NCBI GenBank assembly: GCA_018268135.1
Contig: JAFDXD010000124.1
Span: 1 to 64,000, forward strand
Direction of reading: 5' to 3'
Source: Bacteroidota bacterium
GTDB taxonomy: Bacteria > Bacteroidota > Bacteroidia > Chitinophagales > Chitinophagaceae
Length of the DNA stretch: 64,000 nt
Every line of letters starts with the position of its first letter. The first letter of the stretch is position 1. Shown one piece after another: positions 55,813 to 64,000 of the stretch. Below the pieces are notes generated by a model. The model ran no database searches and was not told the DNA's origin. It worked only from the letters and a program-made list of their open reading frames with translations. Both the position numbers and the translations under genes were made by a program.

Positions 55813-56039
55813 GGGGTTATATCATTTTTATCCTTCATATAAACTTTTTTTTAATTATAAAGATTACCTCATATTGCCTGTGGCATAGCATCAAACTAAG
55901 AAATGAAAACATGCCAAAAATAAAAGCTATTACTACCCTGGCTAATTTTTGGCCGGCAGCAATAGCTTCTGCAAATAATTTAAAAGCTTAAAGTGTACAG
56001 TGTAGGTATTTTAAAATCAAATCTTTATTCCTATCGGGT

Positions 56040-56268
56040 TTTTCTTTATTTACTTTTTGTCTTGATACAAAAAGTAACAAAAAAATCAAGGCTGCATAAA
56101 AAAAGCTAAAAATTTGAATGTCCGCCTAAAATAAAATTAGTTCAGACGATAGATCATTTCCCAGCTACAGTGCGACTTACCAACTATCTGCAACCTTCAT
56201 CTTTTTAAGCATTAATTTTATTTTTTAACGGCTGCCATTCAAATTTTCTTTACGCTTTTTTTATGAGG
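56040..56268 (+). repeat. Inverted-repeat intergenic element, copy B
   Basis: This segment begins with a perfect hairpin TACTTTTTGT-CTTGAT-ACAAAAAGTA (56051-56076) and continues into an element with long imperfect inverted arms: 56094-56145 against 56209-56268 (GCATAAAAAAAGC against GCTTTTTTTATG, AATTTGAATG against CATTCAAATT, TAAAATAAAATTA against TTAATTTTATTTTTTAA). Bases 56040-56200 align with copy A at 16188-16347. It encodes no protein. It may be a MITE-like or other non-autonomous repeat. The part of the gap between 55813 and 56039 shows only a 26-codon frame at 55911-55991. Confidence 0.7.
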
Positions 56269-56317
56269 CCCAAGCTTCGTAAATTTATTTTGTGCTTTTC
56301 TACTTAACCCTTAAAAC

Positions 56318-57547
56318 TTAACTCATTTTCTTTTTTAAATTTTCATCAATAGCATCTAAAAACTCTTCGGTATAAAGAAAATCTTTGCCATGCTCTACTT
56401 TATTACCGTGTATACATACCGCCAGGTCTTTGGTCATTTTACCGCTTTCAACAGTTTCAATACACACCATTTCCAGGGCATTGCAAAAATCTATCAACGG
56501 CTGGTTATTGTCTAATTTCCCACGAAAAGCAAGGCCTCTTGTCCAGGCAAAAATAGAAGCAATGGGGTTGGTAGATGTAGGTTTACCATTTTGATGATCA
56601 CGATAGTGACGGGTAACAGTGCCATGTGCTGCTTCGGCCTCCATGGTATTGCCATCGGGTGTTACCAATACAGAGGTCATCAATCCAAGGCTACCAAAGC
56701 CTTGTGCTACCGTATCGCTTTGTACATCGCCATCATAATTTTTACAAGCCCATACAAATTTACCATGCCATTTTAAGGCGCTTGCTACCATATCATCTAT
56801 CAGGCGATGCTCATAGGTAATGCCTGCTGCTTCAAACTTTTGTTTAAATTCTGTTTGGTATATTTCTTCAAAAATATCTTTAAATCGGCCATCATATTTT
56901 TTAAGGATGGTATTTTTGGTAGAAAGGTACAGCGGCCATTTTTTACTCAGCGCCATATTGAAAGAGCTTCTTGCAAAGCCAATAATACTTTCATCAGTAT
57001 TGTACATGGTTAATGCCACACCATCACCCTTAAACTGGTACACTTCAAAAGTTTGTGCCTCGCCGCCGCCATCGGGTGTAAATGTCATGGTGAGTTTTCC
57101 TTTGCCTTTAATAACGGTGTCGGTTGCACGATATTGATCGCCAAAAGCATGGCGGCCAATAATAATGGGAGCCGTCCAGTTGGGTACCAGCCTTGGTACA
57201 TTTTGCATTACAATTGGCTCTCTAAAAACGGTACCGTCTAAAATATTGCGGATGGTGCCATTGGGCGATTTCCACATTTGCTTAAGGTTAAATTCTTTTA
57301 CCCTTGCCTCGTCTGGCGTAATGGTAGCGCATTTAATACCCACACCACATGCTTTAATAGCATTGGCAGCATCAATAGTAACCTGGTCGTTAGTGGCGTC
57401 TCTGTGTTCTACACCCAGGTCAAAATACTGAATGGGTACTTCTATATAAGGCAGTATCAATTTGTCTTTAATAAATTTCCAGATGATACGTGTCATTTCA
57501 TCTCCATCTAACTCTACTACGGGGTTTGCTACTTTAATTTTATTCAT
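56318..57547 (-). CDS. icd: Isocitrate dehydrogenase, eukaryotic-type NADP subfamily
   Basis: A 409-residue enzyme of the homodimeric subfamily II (like mitochondrial/cytosolic IDH). The N terminus [18 protein letters not shown], then [28 protein letters not shown] near 75, the metal-binding DDMVAS near 250 and AHGTVTRHY near 310 are characteristic. The Arg in GTVTRHYR contacts the NADP 2'-phosphate. It catalyses oxidative decarboxylation of isocitrate to 2-oxoglutarate. A second isocitrate dehydrogenase of another subfamily lies immediately upstream, 39 bases away. Confidence 0.95.
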   Translation of the reverse strand: MNKIKVANPVVELDGDEMTRIIWKFIKDKLILPYIEVPIQYFDLGVEHRDATNDQVTIDAANAIKACGVGIKCATITPDEARVKEFNLKQMWKSPNGTIRNILDGTVFREPIVMQNVPRLVPNWTAPIIIGRHAFGDQYRATDTVIKGKGKLTMTFTPDGGGEAQTFEVYQFKGDGVALTMYNTDESIIGFARSSFNMALSKKWPLYLSTKNTILKKYDGRFKDIFEEIYQTEFKQKFEAAGITYEHRLIDDMVASALKWHGKFVWACKNYDGDVQSDTVAQGFGSLGLMTSVLVTPDGNTMEAEAAHGTVTRHYRDHQNGKPTSTNPIASIFAWTRGLAFRGKLDNNQPLIDFCNALEMVCIETVESGKMTKDLAVCIHGNKVEHGKDFLYTEEFLDAIDENLKKKMS

Positions 57548-57586
57548 GCTATGAATTGTTATTTATTTTAATAAAAATAGTGATTT

Positions 57587-58897
57587 TTATAAACTCGAAC
57601 TTTGTTTTAATTGGCCTTCGCCTGCTACCACGCCCATATTGGCAATAATTTCATTTCCAAATTCGCTGGTTTTTAAAAGGGTGGCATTTGTCATCAGATT
57701 ATAAAAATCAATGGTAACTGTTTTGCGCATAATGGTGGCTTGCAATGCAGTAGTGATAAGCTCTGCAGCTTCTTTCCATCCAATATATTCCAAAAGCATA
57801 CAACCACTTAAAATTACAGAAGAGGGATTCATGCTATCGGTACCGGCAAATTTTGGTGCAGTACCATGTGTAGCCTCAAATACGGCATAGCCGGTGCTAT
57901 AATTAATATTAGCTCCCGGCGCTATACCAATGCCGCCTACTTCTGCAGCCAGTGCATCCGAAATATAATCGCCATTAAGGTTTAAGGTAGCTACTACAGA
58001 ATAATCCTGCGGAGCAATTAATATTTGTTGTAAAAAATTATCAGCAATTACATCTTTCACCAATAATTTACCCTGTTGCAGGCTCTTGCGCTGTACCTCG
58101 TTGGCATAAGCTTCACCATGCTCTTTTTTAAGCGCATCCCACTCATCCCAGGTAAATGTTTTATCGGCATATTCCTTTCGGGCTACTTCGTAACCCCAGG
58201 TTTTAAAACCACCCTCGGTATATTTCATAATATTTCCTTTGTGTACCAGGGTTACCGATGGCAAATGATTTTCTAATGCAAAGTTGATGGCAGCTCTTAC
58301 TAATCGCTTGGTACCTTGTGCAGAAACAGGTTTTACACCATAGCTCGAATCGCCGGGAAAACGTACATTTTTCACCCCCATTTCTTCTATCAAAAATTTT
58401 TCAAATTTTGCAGCTTCGGGGGTGCCTGCTTTCCATTCAATGCCGGCATAAATATCTTCTGTATTTTCCCTGAAAATGGTCATATCAACTTTTTCAGGAT
58501 GTACTACCGGCGATGGAACTCCTTTGAACCACTTTACAGGCCGCACACAGGCATACAAATCTAAATCCTGACGCATGGCTACATTTAAAGAACGTATGCC
58601 GCCTCCAATAGGCGTAGTTAATGGCCCTTTGATAGATACAATATATTCTTTGGCAGTTTGCAAAGTAGAAGCCGGTAGCCACTCACCCGTACGGGTAAAC
58701 GCTTTTTCGCCCGCCAGCATTTCGAGCCATTCAATTTTTCTTTTTCCAGCGTAAGATTTTTCTACCGCAGTATCAAAAACCTTTTGCGCTACTTTCCAGA
58801 TATCTACACCAATACCATCACCTTCAATAAAAGGGATGGTTACAAAATCAGGAACAGATAATCTGCCATCTGCGCCCATTGTTATTTTTTCTGCCAT
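57587..58897 (-). CDS. icd: Isocitrate dehydrogenase, prokaryotic-type
   Basis: A 436-residue enzyme of subfamily I, like E. coli Icd. Substrate residues are in [23 protein letters not shown], including the Ser equivalent to phosphorylated Ser113. Cofactor residues lie in [15 protein letters not shown]: the NADP-binding Lys344 is kept, Tyr345 is Phe and Val351 is Met; Tyr391 and Arg395 are Ile and Asn. Specificity is therefore uncertain. Ends at [15 protein letters not shown] plus a 13-residue tail. Adjacent to the other IDH in the same direction. Confidence 0.93.
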   Translation of the reverse strand: MAEKITMGADGRLSVPDFVTIPFIEGDGIGVDIWKVAQKVFDTAVEKSYAGKRKIEWLEMLAGEKAFTRTGEWLPASTLQTAKEYIVSIKGPLTTPIGGGIRSLNVAMRQDLDLYACVRPVKWFKGVPSPVVHPEKVDMTIFRENTEDIYAGIEWKAGTPEAAKFEKFLIEEMGVKNVRFPGDSSYGVKPVSAQGTKRLVRAAINFALENHLPSVTLVHKGNIMKYTEGGFKTWGYEVARKEYADKTFTWDEWDALKKEHGEAYANEVQRKSLQQGKLLVKDVIADNFLQQILIAPQDYSVVATLNLNGDYISDALAAEVGGIGIAPGANINYSTGYAVFEATHGTAPKFAGTDSMNPSSVILSGCMLLEYIGWKEAAELITTALQATIMRKTVTIDFYNLMTNATLLKTSEFGNEIIANMGVVAGEGQLKQSSSL

Positions 58898-58939
58898 AAT
58901 ATATTTTTGTTTACAAGTAGTAAAGCCTTGGTGGTCATC

Positions 58940-58959
58940 GTTGTGTCACTCACTTGTAC
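58940..58959 (+). repeat. 20-base exact repeat, copy 2
   Basis: GTTGTGTCACTCACTTGTAC, same strand as copy 1 at 12274-12293. It lies in the 158-base spacer upstream of the prokaryotic-type isocitrate dehydrogenase, about 43 bases from its start codon. Confidence 0.7.
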
Positions 58960-59055
58960 AGGGTACCATTATTTCTGCATCACATATCATTATTTGCTGG
59001 CAAAAATACGAAATAGCCTATTTATCTATGTACTCCGTAAGCTTATTATTTTTTT

Positions 59056-59508
59056 CTAAAACTCTAAACTGCAATTAAGCCATCCCTCATCAATGGATGC
59101 ATTGTATTTTTTATAAAAATTAATGGCCGGCTCATTCCAATCCAATACCTGCCAAACCATACCATTGTAATTTTTTTCTTTGCCCTCCAGCAGCAGGCGG
59201 TCAAATAATAACTTGCCAATACCCTGCCCTCTTAGGCTTTCGGTTACCAACAGGTCTTCTAAGTATATGCGCTGCCCTTTCCAGGTGCTGTAGCGGATAT
59301 AATATAATGCAAAGCCAATTACACCCTGCCCGGGCATTTCGGCCACAAATGCCTGCCATACGGGGTTTGGCCCAAAACCACTTTGTACAAAATGATCAAA
59401 ATTTACCGTTACCTGCTCGGGGGCTTTTTCGTAAACAGCCAGCTCATTTATCAAATCCATCATTCGGGTACAATCTTCTTTTACGGCTTTTCTTATAGTT
59501 ACCTGCAT
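59056..59508 (-). CDS. GNAT N-acetyltransferase, SSAT-like
   Basis: A 150-residue GNAT. Motif A, binding acetyl-CoA, is LEDLLVTESLRGQGIGKLLFDRL near residue 85. The preceding strands VIGFALYYIRYSTWKGQRIY and the N-terminal ELAVYEKAPEQVTVNFD resemble spermidine/spermine (thialysine) acetyltransferases. The acceptor could be a diamine or thialysine, but that is inferred from family only. Single gene. Confidence 0.88.
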   Translation of the reverse strand: MQVTIRKAVKEDCTRMMDLINELAVYEKAPEQVTVNFDHFVQSGFGPNPVWQAFVAEMPGQGVIGFALYYIRYSTWKGQRIYLEDLLVTESLRGQGIGKLLFDRLLLEGKEKNYNGMVWQVLDWNEPAINFYKKYNASIDEGWLNCSLEF

Positions 59509-59540
59509 GTGTTAAAATGTTGTATAATTAAATAAAAGTA

Positions 59541-59645
59541 CCAAAGCGTGAGGGATTGCAGCGGCTACCCCGGTGAGGCTTTGCAGCCCGGGTTTTGTGC
59601 CGGAGTAGTAGCGAAAAGCCCGGCCGCCTTGCGGCACGCCCTTAC
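59541..59645 (+). repeat. GC-rich dispersed intergenic element, copy 2
   Basis: A 105-base GC-rich island beginning AGGGATTGCAGCGG, then CCCCGGTGAGGCTTTGC, CAGCCCGGG, GCCGGAG, AGCGAAAAGCCCGGC and GCCTTGCGGC. Several arms can pair (for example GCCGCCTTGCGGC). It occupies most of the 256-base gap between the GNAT and DinB genes. The layout resembles intergenic elements I have seen across Bacteroidota genomes, though I cannot verify this here. Confidence 0.65.
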
Positions 59646-59764
59646 TTATTTGCAATATATTAAATTAGGATGCATGGTATTACTTTACCGGGGTGTTTTT
59701 TTATGAAATACAGCTACTGTTTTTTTAATAAATTGCAGGTAACCCATTTATAAAATCATCTGAA

Positions 59765-60256
59765 TTGAAAGAAATTATATCACAATATGCCGGGTATAAC
59801 CTTTGGGCTAATAAGCGTATATGCGATACTGTTATGAGCCTTAGCCCTGCGCAGCTTCATCATGAAATTGAAAGCAGCTTTACCTCTATTTACAACACTT
59901 TGCTGCACCTGTGGAGTGTAGAGAGTGTATGGTGGCAAAGAATTAAATTAGTAGAAAACCCCGTATGGCCCGGCAATGGCTTTGAAGGCTCTATTGCAGA
60001 GCTGACGGCGGCTTTGCTGCATGGCTCTAAGCAATGGCATGAGTGGGTAGAAGCCGCTACCGAGGCTGCACTGTATCATGAATTTATTTATAGAAATACC
60101 AAAAGGGAGCAGTATAAGCAGCCTGCCTGGCAAATGCTGCATCATTTATTTAATCATCAAACTTATCACCGGGGGCAATTGGTTACCATGCTTAGGCAGG
60201 TGGGTGTATCAGAAGTGCCTGCTACCGACCTGATAGTGTATTGGCGAAAAAAATAA
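59765..60256 (+). CDS. DinB-family protein
   Basis: A 163-residue four-helix-bundle protein of the DinB/YfiT superfamily. Metal-binding His residues are visible in LLHLWSVESVWW near residue 48 and in LHHLFNHQTYHRGQL near 128-140. The start is a TTG at 59765, giving KEIISQYAGYNLWANKRI as usual for the family. DinB proteins include thiol-dependent transferases and stress proteins; the reaction here is unknown. Confidence 0.88.
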   Translation: MKEIISQYAGYNLWANKRICDTVMSLSPAQLHHEIESSFTSIYNTLLHLWSVESVWWQRIKLVENPVWPGNGFEGSIAELTAALLHGSKQWHEWVEAATEAALYHEFIYRNTKREQYKQPAWQMLHHLFNHQTYHRGQLVTMLRQVGVSEVPATDLIVYWRKK

Positions 60257-60277
60257 AAGCTATTGTGAAAGGCTACC

Positions 60278-61162
60278 CTAATTATGGCTTACCACCGTTT
60301 GCCTGATGCCATACCCATCGTACACAAACTGGTTGATGCTGGTATCGCAATTGATGATTTTATAATTGGGCAATGCTTTAAAAGAATCGCAGAGGGGCCT
60401 GTTGGCATCGCAATCAATAAGGGTGGTATCAAAGCCTCCGCCGGTTTTGGGTTTTACAAGTTTACAGCCGCTAATGCTGGTAAAAGAGTTGTACTCCCAG
60501 CTTAAAATATCTTTATAAATAAGGCCTACATTTTGGGCATATACTTCGTAAGCTTTGCTGTATGCGCTGTAGTTGGTGGCCGAAAAAGGGCGGTTGTCTA
60601 ATGAGTCATACTCTTCTACCGTAACGGTATTGGCAAAATTTAATCCCCCGATGCTAAAAGGCTGCCCTACGTTTTTGTAAGTGTAGGTCCAGGTAGGAAA
60701 AAAATTATTTTGATTGTAGAGCGATGTGCTGATATAACTATTGCCTTGCCATTGGTTAAGCTCTACCACGGGGCTTACTAAAGAAATATATCGCAGGTTG
60801 TTTTCTACATATTCTAATGTATTAGCAGTGGGTGTTAGGTAAAAAGTATTGCTGGCATTCCATACATGGTGCACCGAATCGTATTGGTAGCGAAATATTT
60901 TAAAAGTTTCCCTGTCTAAATTATCTTTTATAACCTCTACTATAGAATCTTTTATTAAATAAGAGTGCACTACAAAATAGGCGCCGAAAGAGGCGGTAAT
61001 GGTAGAGTCGAGTTTATAAATAATGTATTTGCCAAGGCCTGGGGCAGTATAGTTTTTGTACGATACAAACTGTGTGGTATCATTTGTTTTTTTGCAGGCA
61101 ATAAAATACAGCGATGCCATACAAGCAAATATGATGAGGGTTACCCGGTTAAGTACTTTCAT
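60278..61162 (-). CDS. Lipoprotein of unknown function
   Basis: A 294-residue lipoprotein. Signal and lipobox are near the N terminus (LIIFACMASLYFIAC, Cys at about 23). The mature protein is beta-rich, repeating strands such as KYIIYKLDSTITA, KIFRYQYDS and WTYTYKN, and has four Cys in the last 60 residues (SGCKL, IDCD, PLCD, INCD) that may form disulfides. No family recognised. It lies in the same direction as mnmA, 35 bases after it. Confidence 0.75.
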   Translation of the reverse strand: MKVLNRVTLIIFACMASLYFIACKKTNDTTQFVSYKNYTAPGLGKYIIYKLDSTITASFGAYFVVHSYLIKDSIVEVIKDNLDRETFKIFRYQYDSVHHVWNASNTFYLTPTANTLEYVENNLRYISLVSPVVELNQWQGNSYISTSLYNQNNFFPTWTYTYKNVGQPFSIGGLNFANTVTVEEYDSLDNRPFSATNYSAYSKAYEVYAQNVGLIYKDILSWEYNSFTSISGCKLVKPKTGGGFDTTLIDCDANRPLCDSFKALPNYKIINCDTSINQFVYDGYGIRQTVVSHN

Positions 61163-61197
61163 TAAAATAACAGGTTGATAATTATTAAGACTCTAAA

Positions 61198-62310
61198 TTA
61201 AGTAAAAAGCTGCTTGTTGCGTTGTATGATTCCTCCGCCAATAACATCATCGCCTTCATAAAAAACAGCACTCTGCCCGGGGGCCACAGCTTTTACATCT
61301 GTATAAAAACGAACATTAATGCCATTTTCGTATGTAAAGAGGTTACTAAGTGCCCCTTTATCTTTATACCTGATTTTTGTAACGGCTTCCATACCATCGG
61401 TAATACCTTCGTATTTCATCCAGTTTATTTGCGATACCATCATTTCAGTCCGGTTCAGGTCATCATCTTCGCCCAACACTACTGTATTGGTTTCGGGTAT
61501 TATTTCGGTTACAAAAGCAGGCTTGCCAAGGGCAATATCTAAGCCTTTGCGCTGGCCTACGGTATAAAACGGATAACCTTTGTGTTTGCCCAAAATTTTT
61601 CCGCTTGGGTCTACAAAGTTGCCGCCATTTACTTTTTCTTCCAGGCCGCTTACCTTGCGTTTTAAAAATCCCCGATAGTCATTATCCGGTACAAAACAAA
61701 TTTCGTAACTCTCATTTTTCTTGGCAAGTTCGGGGTATCCAAAGTCATGAGCCATTTGCCTGATAGCCGTTTTGCGATAGGTACCTAACGGCAACAGGGT
61801 GCGGCTTAGCAGGTCTTGCTGCAGTCCCCACAAAGCATAACTTTGATCTTTAGTATCATCAAGGCCCTTGCTAATATAAAACCTTCCATTGGAATGCTGA
61901 TGTACCTGTGCATAGTGGCCCGTACTTATGTAATCGCAACCCAAAGCATCGGCCCGCTTTAATAAAGCCCTCCATTTAATATGTGTATTGCACATTACAC
62001 AAGGGTTTGGGGTGCGCCCGGCAATATATTCATCCACAAAATTTTCAATAACAAAATCGCCAAACTCATCCCTGATATCTAAAATAAAATGCGGAAACCC
62101 ATGTTGTACGGCAGCCTGACGGGCATCATTAAAGCTATCAATATTGCAACAGCCTGTTTCTTTTTTTCCGGCGCTGCCGCCACTTGTAGCGTAGTCCCAG
62201 GTTTTCATGGTAATGCCCACTACTTCGTACCCCTGCTTATGAAGCATCAAAGCCGCTACTGTGCTATCAATACCACCACTCATTGCCATTAATACCTTGC
62301 CTTTACTCAT
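61198..62310 (-). CDS. mnmA: tRNA-specific 2-thiouridylase
   Basis: A 370-residue enzyme that thiolates U34 of tRNAs for Lys, Glu and Gln. The PP-loop MAMSGGIDSTVAALM is near residue 10, the catalytic Cys in NPCVMCNTHIKW near 103, and the partner Cys in YEICFVPDNDYRGFL near 203. An extended N-terminal GCCNIDSFNDARQ region near 50 is typical of the family. The C-terminal beta-barrel (PGQSAVFYEGDDVIGGG) is complete. Confidence 0.96.
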   Translation of the reverse strand: MSKGKVLMAMSGGIDSTVAALMLHKQGYEVVGITMKTWDYATSGGSAGKKETGCCNIDSFNDARQAAVQHGFPHFILDIRDEFGDFVIENFVDEYIAGRTPNPCVMCNTHIKWRALLKRADALGCDYISTGHYAQVHQHSNGRFYISKGLDDTKDQSYALWGLQQDLLSRTLLPLGTYRKTAIRQMAHDFGYPELAKKNESYEICFVPDNDYRGFLKRKVSGLEEKVNGGNFVDPSGKILGKHKGYPFYTVGQRKGLDIALGKPAFVTEIIPETNTVVLGEDDDLNRTEMMVSQINWMKYEGITDGMEAVTKIRYKDKGALSNLFTYENGINVRFYTDVKAVAPGQSAVFYEGDDVIGGGIIQRNKQLFT

Positions 62311-62392
62311 GCTGCAAAGTTAACAAATACACCGATAAAGCAGTAATAGTTCAGGGACATAACCATTTTTGAAAAACGAAATATTTTGGCGC

Positions 62393-62495
62393 TGAGCATT
62401 TGAGCATGCTTCCGCTTCAGATCGGGCTGTACGCTTGTAGCCCTCGTACCTCGGGGCTACCGCTTCCATCCCGCCGCTCTTGGGCTTTTACCATT
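62393..62495 (-). repeat. GC-rich dispersed intergenic element, copy 3
   Basis: On the minus strand this reads GGCGGGATGGAAGCGG, TAGCCCCGAGG, a GGGCT...AGCCC hairpin, CAGCCCGATC and GAAGCGGAAGC. The order matches copy 2 (GGGATTG-AGCGG-CCCCGG-CAGCCCG-AGCGAAAAGC) with looser identity. It fills the gap between mnmA and the small lipoprotein gene. Confidence 0.5.
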
Positions 62496-62512
62496 CTTAT
62501 GGGCAAATAAGG

Positions 62513-62731
62513 CTACCTTTTAGCGCTATCGGACATTGCATGGGCCGCATGTGCTGTAGTGTCAGTAGCCACCGGGGTTTCTGTAGCTCCTTTTTTAAAT
62601 AAAGTAGTATCATAAGTGTGAGACTGATCGGTATCTGCTGTAGTATCATTGTTATGGCAACCAAATGCTGCAAAAACTATTACGGCCATTGCGGCTAAAA
62701 AACTCTTCTTTGTAAAAAATCTACTGGTCAT
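62513..62731 (-). CDS. Small lipoprotein
   Basis: A 72-residue lipoprotein. The ATG at 62731 gives a positively charged start (TSRFFTKKSF), hydrophobic core and lipobox VFAAFGC (Cys near 25). A longer frame adds 31 residues not fitting a signal peptide. The mature part is Thr/Asp/His-rich and probably disordered (TTAHAAHAMSDSAKR). Function unknown. The THUMP methyltransferase gene lies upstream on the same strand. Confidence 0.65.
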   Translation of the reverse strand: MTSRFFTKKSFLAAMAVIVFAAFGCHNNDTTADTDQSHTYDTTLFKKGATETPVATDTTAHAAHAMSDSAKR

Positions 62732-62828
62732 ATTTTTTTGTTTAGGCGATAAAAATAAAAAACTATTTTCAATTATTACCTGCATTTTACTTACACTCCA
62801 TTGCAACGAGGTATTCTTCACCAAATAA

Positions 62829-64000
62829 TTAAGCTTCTATTTTTTCCTGCACACGGCTGCCGGCATATAATTCATACTCCAACAAACGGCAATCTATTTT
62901 ACTGGTAAAAAATTCTATTCTTCTGCCCGGCTTTAGCCCGATTTTTTTGGCAAGCTCCAGGTTGCCGGTAAAAATATATCCGAAATAGCCCTTGCATTGC
63001 TGCTTTAAAAAATCGCCCATTCTTTTGTAAGTGCCTTGCAGTGCCTCTTCTACCCCCAGCCTGTCGCCATACTCTGGATTAAAATAAATGACCCCGCCCT
63101 CTTTTTGCGGAATATGGGTTTCGGCAAAATCGCAAACCGAAAAGTCAATCAGCTCTTCTACCCCCGCAATACCAGCATTTACTTTTGAAATGTTTATGGC
63201 ATCTTCACTTATATCTGTTGCAATAATATTAAGGCCCGGCACGGCTATTACCTTTTCCTGCAAAAGGTTAAATTCTTTTTCATACAGCCCTTCATCATAC
63301 TCACGCAAATGCATAAACGCATAATTACTTCTATACAGCCCCGGCCTTCGGCCGGTAGCCATCAATGCGGCTTCAATAGCTACTGTACCGGAGCCACACA
63401 TCGGATTTACAAAAGGAGATTTTTTATCCCATTTAGTAGCCAGCAATGTGGCAGCCGCAAGCGACTCAAGCATGGGAGCTTTACCGGGTATTTTTCTATA
63501 CCCGTGTTTTGACAATGTTTCACCCGAAGTATCTAAAAATATTTCTGCTATATCTTCTTTCCAATATAAATGAATTACCGCACCATGTAGCCCGGGCCCT
63601 GAGTTGGGGCGGCTTCCGGTTTTTTCTCTACACCTGTCTGCAATAGCATCCTTTACTTTTACATTTGCAAAAAGGTTATTGGTAATGGTGTCATTGCTTA
63701 CATTACTGCTAATGCTAAAATATCCATCCCCCGGCAATATATTTTCCCATTCTATGGTTATAAGTTTTTTATAAAGCTCCTCTGCATTGTATGCTTTAAA
63801 TTCTTGTAATGAGTAAAGCACCTGGCTGGCACAGCGTAAGTTTAGGTTAAGCCTGATACAATCTGCAAGCTTTCCTTGTAATTCTACCCCGGTTTTAAAA
63901 ACCCTCACAGGCTTATATCCCAGCTCTACTATCTCCTGTTGCAAATAAGCAGACAGCCTGTTGCTACAGGTAACAATGATGCGGCTTGTAGAAAAAAATA
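62829..64000 (-). CDS. THUMP-domain class I RNA methyltransferase, partial
   Basis: The gene runs off the right edge: the frame stays open to base 64000, reading FFSTSRIIVTCSNRLSAYL ahead of the first visible residues, as expected for the N terminus of RlmL/Trm14-like proteins. A THUMP domain lies at about 60-170 of the visible part. The Rossmann core has VNPMCGSGTVAIEAALMATGRRPG (SAM motif I) and the catalytic FNPEYGDRLG-type motif in which the usual NPPYG is NPEYG. It probably makes N2-methylguanosine in 23S rRNA. The short RlmK part is absent. Confidence 0.88.
   Translation of the reverse strand, partial: FFSTSRIIVTCSNRLSAYLQQEIVELGYKPVRVFKTGVELQGKLADCIRLNLNLRCASQVLYSLQEFKAYNAEELYKKLITIEWENILPGDGYFSISSNVSNDTITNNLFANVKVKDAIADRCREKTGSRPNSGPGLHGAVIHLYWKEDIAEIFLDTSGETLSKHGYRKIPGKAPMLESLAAATLLATKWDKKSPFVNPMCGSGTVAIEAALMATGRRPGLYRSNYAFMHLREYDEGLYEKEFNLLQEKVIAVPGLNIIATDISEDAINISKVNAGIAGVEELIDFSVCDFAETHIPQKEGGVIYFNPEYGDRLGVEEALQGTYKRMGDFLKQQCKGYFGYIFTGNLELAKKIGLKPGRRIEFFTSKIDCRLLEYELYAGSRVQEKIEA

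Noticed and set aside
55760..55888. A 42-codon frame MASNRKVAPFLRRDLFFLG and on
   Set aside because: It spans the strong terminator hairpin, has no family features and is AT-driven in its second half; the sequence is better read as RNA structure.
55911..55991. A 26-codon frame in the gap
   Set aside because: Too short, without promoter, conserved feature or coupling to a gene.

Overview
The window is chromosomal DNA of a Bacteroidota bacterium, most likely from the Chitinophagaceae or a close relative (inferred from protein families, not tested). Evidence: AT-rich DNA; perfect TAnnTTTG -7 promoter elements before several genes; a type IX secretion plug protein; a BamA-family lipoprotein (TamL); a FadL-type porin; and many lineage-typical families (DUF3472, DUF2279, DUF4350, DUF4129, DUF5362). 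No tRNA or rRNA gene, CRISPR array, prophage or intact insertion sequence was seen.

Layout. 1-4.6 kb: a small accessory locus with a broken M60-type metallopeptidase remnant, a DUF5077/DUF3472 secreted protein, a LacI regulator with three operator-like palindromes, and a NahK-like sugar kinase. 4.7-17.1 kb: a membrane-anchored MutS-like ATPase, pcm, a secreted helical protein, a tail-specific S41 protease, a phosphohexomutase, a DUF2279 protein, a ClC channel with CBS domains, and pdxJ. 17.2-24.9 kb: a thioredoxin-like lipid-side protein, then the complete tryptophan operon trpEGDCFBA on the minus strand. Its leader encodes an 18-residue peptide with Trp-Cys-Trp, followed by a mutually exclusive antiterminator and terminator. 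25-33.5 kb: a YjdJ-type acetyltransferase, an NAD(P)-binding protein, transaldolase, the SRP RNA gene, the T9SS plug, a LolE-like permease, a TrmH methyltransferase and TamL. 33.5-40.6 kb: truB and the MoxR/DUF58/DUF4350/DUF4129/SpoIIM membrane cluster, with an RDD protein divergent from it. 40.7-51 kb: proS, a Tyr-rich lipoprotein, FadL, miaA, a pRiA4b ORF-3 family protein, CCA-adding enzyme and lon. 51-64 kb: an M42 peptidase, a UbiA-like membrane protein, a lone LuxE-like protein, two isocitrate dehydrogenases of different subfamilies in tandem, DinB, mnmA, lipoproteins and a THUMP methyltransferase that runs off the right end.

The parts least explained by known genes lie between genes. 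The 870-base gap at 55.4-56.3 kb holds a candidate small RNA (promoter element, hairpins, strong terminator) and an inverted-repeat element that has a diverged second copy at 16.2-16.35 kb. Three copies of a GC-rich structured intergenic element lie at 52.8, 59.5 and 62.4 kb, and a 20-base exact repeat links 12.3 and 58.9 kb. The most complete regulatory system readable from sequence alone is the trp attenuator.
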